A DNA stretch of 64,000 nt, taken from Synechococcales cyanobacterium CNB. Lineage in GTDB: Bacteria; Planctomycetota; Phycisphaerae; Phycisphaerales; UBA1924. This document shows, piece after piece, positions 59,840 through 64,000 of this stretch. Made by a program: the position numbers and the translations under genes. The stretch lies in the NCBI GenBank assembly GCA_030263455.1, contig SZOZ01000007.1:1-64000 (forward strand), in the 5' to 3' direction. Below the pieces are notes generated by a model. It saw nothing but the letters and a program-made list of their open reading frames with translations, was not told the DNA's origin and ran no database searches. How positions within the stretch are numbered: the stretch's first letter is position 1; every line of letters starts with the position of its first letter.

Positions 59840-60796
59840 CTACGAGGCCACACCTTCCCCGGTTCGCCCCGAGTACCGTGCCCGGATCGCCCCTTCATCC
59901 CACAACGGAACGGCGGCCTCGACCCCTTCCTGCTCCGCCACCAGCCTCGCCATCTGGGCCATGTCCGCGCGCAGGTGGTCCAGAAGGAACGCCACCGTCT
60001 CCGGCGTCGGCGGGGCTGGCTTCGGCGGCGGACGCCGGTTCAGCAGCCGCCTCACCCGATCCCGCATCTCCTGCGACAACACCGGTCTCACCACCGCCCG
60101 ATACACCCACAGCCGCGGCACCCACGAGAACGGCCCACCATGCCCCGGCTTCGAATCCGCCGCGTTGAACACCCGATCCGTCTCCACCAGGTCCGGCCTC
60201 GGGTCCAGCCCGAGGAATCGCTCGATGTCCGCCACCGTCCCCTTGCGGTCCTTGATGTACCGCTCGAACACCACGATCCGAACGTTCGCCCTCCCGAACG
60301 CGGCGATCCACGGCTCCACCTGCATCGCGTACCGGCTGTACGCGATGTACCGCGGGAATCGCCGCACGGCCGCGTTCACGTCGTCCTCGACCTCCAGGTC
60401 CCTGATGATCACCTCGTGGTAGTGCTGGCTCACGATCCGCGAGACCGGCTCGCGCACCAGGTAAATCACCTTCAATCCAGGCGCCAGCATCGCGCGCGCC
60501 CGCTCCGCCGCACCCGTGTACACCGGGATCTTCGTGTACGCCGTCGATGCCTCGCCACACACCTGGTCCGCGCGAGCCCGCCGGAAGTGCGCCGCGTATT
60601 CCGCCCGCCCTTCCGGCGTGAGCACGCGATCGTCGCACAGATTCCCAGGCTCCTTGTCGAGCGGGAAGTAAACTCGCGGGTGCGTCATCAGGTCGCGGAA
60701 GAGGCTCGTCGTCCCCGCCTTCATCGCTCCGATGATCAGGAAGTCGGGCAGGCGTTCCCCCCCCCCACCGCCGGGATTCCGCTTCCTCCCGCTCAT
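59840..60796 (-). CDS. Sulfotransferase resembling glycosaminoglycan sulfotransferases
   Basis: 318 residues from ATG 60796, overlapping the previous stop (ATGA). FLIIGAMKAGTTSLFRDLMTHP (PAPS loop) and KVIYLVREPVSRIVSQHYHE (3'-phosphate site), with the VYFPLDKEPGNL segment, follow the pattern of heparan sulfate N- and O-sulfotransferases. A C10 run on plus (60757-60766) encodes GGGG at residues 9-12, right before the catalytic domain. The best candidate in the window for a true polymer sulfotransferase. Confidence 0.82.
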   Translation of the reverse strand: MSGRKRNPGGGGGERLPDFLIIGAMKAGTTSLFRDLMTHPRVYFPLDKEPGNLCDDRVLTPEGRAEYAAHFRRARADQVCGEASTAYTKIPVYTGAAERARAMLAPGLKVIYLVREPVSRIVSQHYHEVIIRDLEVEDDVNAAVRRFPRYIAYSRYAMQVEPWIAAFGRANVRIVVFERYIKDRKGTVADIERFLGLDPRPDLVETDRVFNAADSKPGHGGPFSWVPRLWVYRAVVRPVLSQEMRDRVRRLLNRRPPPKPAPPTPETVAFLLDHLRADMAQMARLVAEQEGVEAAVPLWDEGAIRARYSGRTGEGVAS

Positions 60797-61632
60797 CGTC
60801 CCGCACCCGCTCCGCCCGCTCGCGCCACCCAGGACCGATCCGGCTCGTACCCGCATTCAACGAGGGTCTCCCCGAACGCTCGGTCGAAGACCTCCGCCGC
60901 CTCGCGGGTGAAGTGGTTCGCCCAGTCTCCCGACGCCCCCTTGCGCAGGAAGTTCTCGCCCTCGCGCCCCGCCCGTCGCCGCGCCTGTCGCGCGAACGAG
61001 AACCGTTCCGCCGACGATCGCGCCTGCTCCTCGTCCGCCGGCTCGCCCGTCAGGCGCGGCATGGCGGCGATGAGCGCGCCCGCCGCGTCCGCAAGCAGCT
61101 CCTCATACCGCAGCATCACCACGCCCGGCCGCTCCCGTCTCGCCAGCCACGACCGCACGTGCTCCGCCCAGTTCACCGGCGATGAATGGTGCAGCCTCGC
61201 CTGCGCCTCGATGAACCGCGGCAGGTTCCCGCGCACGTCCGCCTTGTTCCTCAGCCCGGGAAAGTGCGACCGCAACGACCGCGGCACTGCCGGCCGATCC
61301 CCCTCCGGAATCCGCCGCGCCAGAAAGAAATAGTGCGAGCACATCACGTCTCGCCCGTCGCGCAGCGTGTAGACGCAGCGCCGGTAGTCGTCGCGCACGA
61401 CCTGGTGCCCGTGCACCACCGCCTCGAACCCCACGGGCAGCAGGCTGAACCGCGGGTAAGGCACCTGCAGATAGTCCGCGACCAGCTGCGATGCCCACAC
61501 CGTCCCGCTCTTGGGGTACCCCACCACGAACGTGAGCGGGATCGCGTCCGGGAACCGCGTGCCGAGAAACCACGTCACCCGGTGCGACGCGGCCCGCATC
61601 CTGACCTGAAGCGACGTTTCCTGTCGTCCCAT
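60793..61632 (-). CDS. Sulfotransferase (Sulfotransfer_1 type)
   Basis: 279 residues from ATG 61632. PAPS loop FVVGYPKSGTVWASQL, 3'-phosphate site YTLRDGRDVMCSHYF, and the GDW motif FLRKGASGDWANHFT near the C-terminus. Overlaps the next gene by 4 bases. It heads a four-gene minus-strand operon (two sulfotransferases, ligase, flippase), with asnB divergent on the plus strand. Confidence 0.87.
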   Translation of the reverse strand: MGRQETSLQVRMRAASHRVTWFLGTRFPDAIPLTFVVGYPKSGTVWASQLVADYLQVPYPRFSLLPVGFEAVVHGHQVVRDDYRRCVYTLRDGRDVMCSHYFFLARRIPEGDRPAVPRSLRSHFPGLRNKADVRGNLPRFIEAQARLHHSSPVNWAEHVRSWLARRERPGVVMLRYEELLADAAGALIAAMPRLTGEPADEEQARSSAERFSFARQARRRAGREGENFLRKGASGDWANHFTREAAEVFDRAFGETLVECGYEPDRSWVARAGGAGAGR

Positions 61633-61792
61633 GCGCTCACGTCCCGCCGGCCATCCCGCCGGGGCCGCATCGTAGTCGGCGACCGTCCCTCGCGGAACAC
61701 GTCTCCCGCTATCCTGCCGACCCACAGCCCGCGAACCGGGCACGCCCGGCATCCGTTGTAGCATCGGCCATCGCCGGAACGGAGACGAACGG

Positions 61793-63718
61793 ATGTGCGG
61801 CATCGCGGCCATCGTGACTCGGGACGCCAACGAGGCCCGAGAACGCCTGCACGCCATGGTCTGCGCCCAGGTCCACCGCGGACCCGACGACCAAGGCTCC
61901 GAACTCTTCCGGTGCGCGGACAAAGCCGTCGGACTCGGCCAGCGACGCCTCGCCATCATCGACCTCTCACCCGCCGGCCACCAGCCGATGATCCATCCAC
62001 GCACCGGCGACGCCCTCACCTACAACGGCGAACTCTACAACTACCTCGAACTCCGCGAGCAACTCGCCCGCGAGCGCGACATCACCTATCGCGGACACTC
62101 CGACACCGAGTTCATCCTCCACGCCCTCGTCGAGTGGGGACCGGCAGCCATCGAACGCTTCGAAGGCATGTTCGCCCTCGCCTTCCTCCGACGCGCCGAC
62201 TCCACGCTCCTCCTCGCCCGCGACCCCATGGGCATCAAGCCCCTCTACTACGCGGCCTCACCCGGCCGCCTCGCGCTCGCCAGCGAACTGCGGGCGCTCG
62301 TCGCGGGGGGCGCGGTTTCAACCGAGGTCGATCGGCGCGCCGTCGCAGGCATGCTCGCCTACGGCGCGGTGCCCGAACCCCTCACCATCTTCAGCGGGGC
62401 GCGCGCCTTTCCGCCAGGCTGCCTCGCCGAGGTTCCGCTCGACTTCTCCGACGGAGAAACACCGTCGGTCCGTCCACGCCCTCACTGGCGGTTCCCCCGC
62501 GTCGGCGAGGGACTCCCCGACCGTGTCACGGAAGCCGACGCGACCGAGCGCATCGCCGCCACACTCGACCGCGCCGTCAAGAATCACCTGATCAGCGACG
62601 TCCCCGTCGGCATCTTTCTCTCCTCGGGACTCGACTCGACCATCATGGCCGGGCTGGCCGCGCGACACGCACCCGACGTGCGCACGTTCACCGTCGGCTT
62701 CGCCGATCAGCCCGACATGAGCGAGTCCGCCCTCGCCGCGGGAACGGCCCGAGCCTTCCGCCTCCCGCACGCCGACGTCCAGATCACCGGGCGCGACGCC
62801 GAGGCCGCCGCGGTCGCCTGGATGTCCAGCATCGATCAGCCCTCGCTCGACGGCCTCAACTCCTACGTCATCTCCAAGGCCGTCCGCGCCGAGGGCATCA
62901 TCGTCGCCCTCTCCGGCCTGGGCGGCGACGAACTGCTCGGCGGCTACCCCTCGTTCCGCGACGTCCCGCGTTTGCGCCGACTTCTCCAACGGCTCGCCTG
63001 GATGCCCCCGCACGCTCGCTCCGCGCTCCTGCGCGCCGTCGCCATGCGCCAACCCCGCTCCGCCCGCGACAAGGCCGCCGACCTCGCCGCCACCGACGGT
63101 TCCGTCATGCAACTTGCCCTCGGCCGACGGCGCGTCACGCCGAACGCACGCATGCGCGCCCTCGGCCTCGACCCCGGCGCCCTCCACCTCCATCCAACCT
63201 TCCAGCCCCACGAGGCGCTCGAAGGCATCGACCACGCCGCGGATGCACGCGACCCCATCGCCGCCGTCTCCCGCTACGAGGCACGCTTCTACATGGGCAA
63301 CATGCTCCTGCGTGATGGTGACATGACCGGCATGGCCCACAGCCTCGAAATCCGCGTGCCGCTCATTGACCGAACCATGCTCGACCTCTGCTTCGCCCTC
63401 CCCGGCGCGGTGCGGCTCCCACCGGGCGCGCCGGGCAAGCACCTCCTGCGTGTTGCCTTCCGCGACATGCTCCGCGACGAACTCCTCGCTCAGCGCAAGC
63501 GCGGCTTCCAACTGCCGATCCGCCGCTGGATGCTCGGCCCGCTCCGCGCCGTCTGCGAGTCCGGCCTCGAACGCGTCAAGCGCACCGCCCTGCTCCGGCC
63601 CGAAGGCGTCGATGGCCTGTGGGCCGACTTCCTCCGCGAGCCGGAAAGCCCCGTCTGGTCCAGCGCGTTCAGCGTCTGCGTCCTCGGCGCGTACCTCGAG
63701 CGCATGAACGCGGGCTGA
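61793..63718 (+). CDS. asnB: Asparagine synthase (glutamine-hydrolysing) family protein
   Basis: 641 residues. Cys2 is the glutaminase nucleophile (MCGIAAIV). YNGELYNYLELREQL and GHSDTEFILHAL follow in the class-II amidotransferase domain (to about 215). The synthetase domain has the SSGLDST PP-loop (about 280) and SGLGGDELLGGYP. Several AsnB relatives in polysaccharide and exosortase loci amidate sugars or surface polymers rather than aspartate; here the neighbours favour that. GGAG precedes ATG 61793. 160 bases separate it from the divergent sulfotransferase operon; I see no feature there. Confidence 0.88.
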   Translation: MCGIAAIVTRDANEARERLHAMVCAQVHRGPDDQGSELFRCADKAVGLGQRRLAIIDLSPAGHQPMIHPRTGDALTYNGELYNYLELREQLARERDITYRGHSDTEFILHALVEWGPAAIERFEGMFALAFLRRADSTLLLARDPMGIKPLYYAASPGRLALASELRALVAGGAVSTEVDRRAVAGMLAYGAVPEPLTIFSGARAFPPGCLAEVPLDFSDGETPSVRPRPHWRFPRVGEGLPDRVTEADATERIAATLDRAVKNHLISDVPVGIFLSSGLDSTIMAGLAARHAPDVRTFTVGFADQPDMSESALAAGTARAFRLPHADVQITGRDAEAAAVAWMSSIDQPSLDGLNSYVISKAVRAEGIIVALSGLGGDELLGGYPSFRDVPRLRRLLQRLAWMPPHARSALLRAVAMRQPRSARDKAADLAATDGSVMQLALGRRRVTPNARMRALGLDPGALHLHPTFQPHEALEGIDHAADARDPIAAVSRYEARFYMGNMLLRDGDMTGMAHSLEIRVPLIDRTMLDLCFALPGAVRLPPGAPGKHLLRVAFRDMLRDELLAQRKRGFQLPIRRWMLGPLRAVCESGLERVKRTALLRPEGVDGLWADFLREPESPVWSSAFSVCVLGAYLERMNAG

Positions 63719-63729
63719 CGCGATCGCCT

Positions 63730-64000
63730 TCAGCACCCCACTGCGTATGCGTTCAGGAAGGCCAGCACGTCCAGCGTGTTCACTGTGCCGTCGCCGTTGA
63801 AGTCCGCGCTCGCGTCGCCGGCGGTGAAGACGTTGAGAAAGGCGAGCAGGTCGAGCGTATTGACGACGCCGTCGCCGTTGAAGTCGGCTGGGCAGGGGTT
63901 CATGGGCGTGAGCAGCACGGCGCAGATGGGGCCGGTGGCGCCGTCCCTGGCCGCGGCGACGATCTGGCGCGAGCCGTTGATGCCGTTCCCCCCCCCGTAC
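63730..64000 (-). CDS. C-terminal part of exported dockerin-type protein (5' end outside window)
   Basis: The frame is open to the window edge on the minus strand, so the gene starts beyond it. Two Ca-binding dockerin loops, ADFNGDGVVNTLDLLAFLN and ADFNGDGTVNTLDVLAFLN, end in Val-Gly-Cys. This is the GC-type dockerin of Phycisphaerales exported proteins, the same domain as in the gene at 2-424. A nine-C run (63988-63996) is in the upstream coding part. Function of the missing N-terminal domain unknown. Confidence 0.8.
   Translation of the reverse strand, partial: YGGGNGINGSRQIVAAARDGATGPICAVLLTPMNPCPADFNGDGVVNTLDLLAFLNVFTAGDASADFNGDGTVNTLDVLAFLNAYAVGC

Overview
The window is a GC-rich (roughly two-thirds G+C), densely coded chromosomal segment of a planctomycete, most likely of the class Phycisphaerae. 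The signs are: exported proteins ending in Asp/Asn-rich dockerin-type repeats that close with Gly-Cys at both window edges; two secreted proteins with short PEP-CTERM-like C-termini; an ECF sigma factor followed directly by a Ser/Thr kinase and WD40 repeats; and an HTH-plus-receiver regulator of planctomycete type. This assignment rests on recognised families only; no database search was possible.

Layout. 0-7 kb: end of a dockerin-bearing exported protein, ECF sigma factor, a kinase/WD40 gene that looks frameshifted near 2050, two PEP-CTERM-like exported proteins, and tRNA-Ala(GGC). 7-23 kb: housekeeping and signalling genes (surE, SLC13 permease, flotillin plus NfeD, a three-gene HTH-receiver / HDOD-histidine kinase / pseudo-receiver operon, tsaB, arfB, an outer-membrane beta-barrel, HU, nadA, PilZ). 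23-39 kb: metabolism and information processing (trpS, trpC, a TlpA-like thioredoxin, ppdK, pabB, uvrC, truA, a transsulfuration pair, a dciA-like gene).

39.5-63.7 kb is a large cell-surface polysaccharide region: an ABC ATPase, a polysaccharide deacetylase next to a sugar formyltransferase-like enzyme, five glycosyltransferases in the window (four of them here), three consecutive hexapeptide acyltransferases, five sulfotransferases (a sixth lies at 35.8 kb), a Wzx-type flippase, an O-antigen ligase/polymerase-like protein and an AsnB-type amidotransferase. In its middle are two tandem genes, 53008-54180 and 54248-55600, whose products align by eye along their length with the GH56 hyaluronidases of animals, including the catalytic Asp-x-Glu. 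My main hypothesis is that the region makes, and perhaps trims, a sulfated, N-acylated, glycosaminoglycan-like extracellular polymer, with a GH56-type hydrolase pair as the trimming or foraging arm.

Other notable sequence structure: a 12-bp hairpin that buries the ribosome-binding site of one GH56 gene; several short arrays with a 7-bp period at gene junctions between 37.5 and 41.6 kb; a 9-bp-period array near 7.0 kb; a recurring TAnnnT element 5-8 bases before start codons, suggesting leaderless mRNAs; a UvrC without its C-terminal HhH domain; and G/C homopolymers of 8-10 bases inside surface genes.
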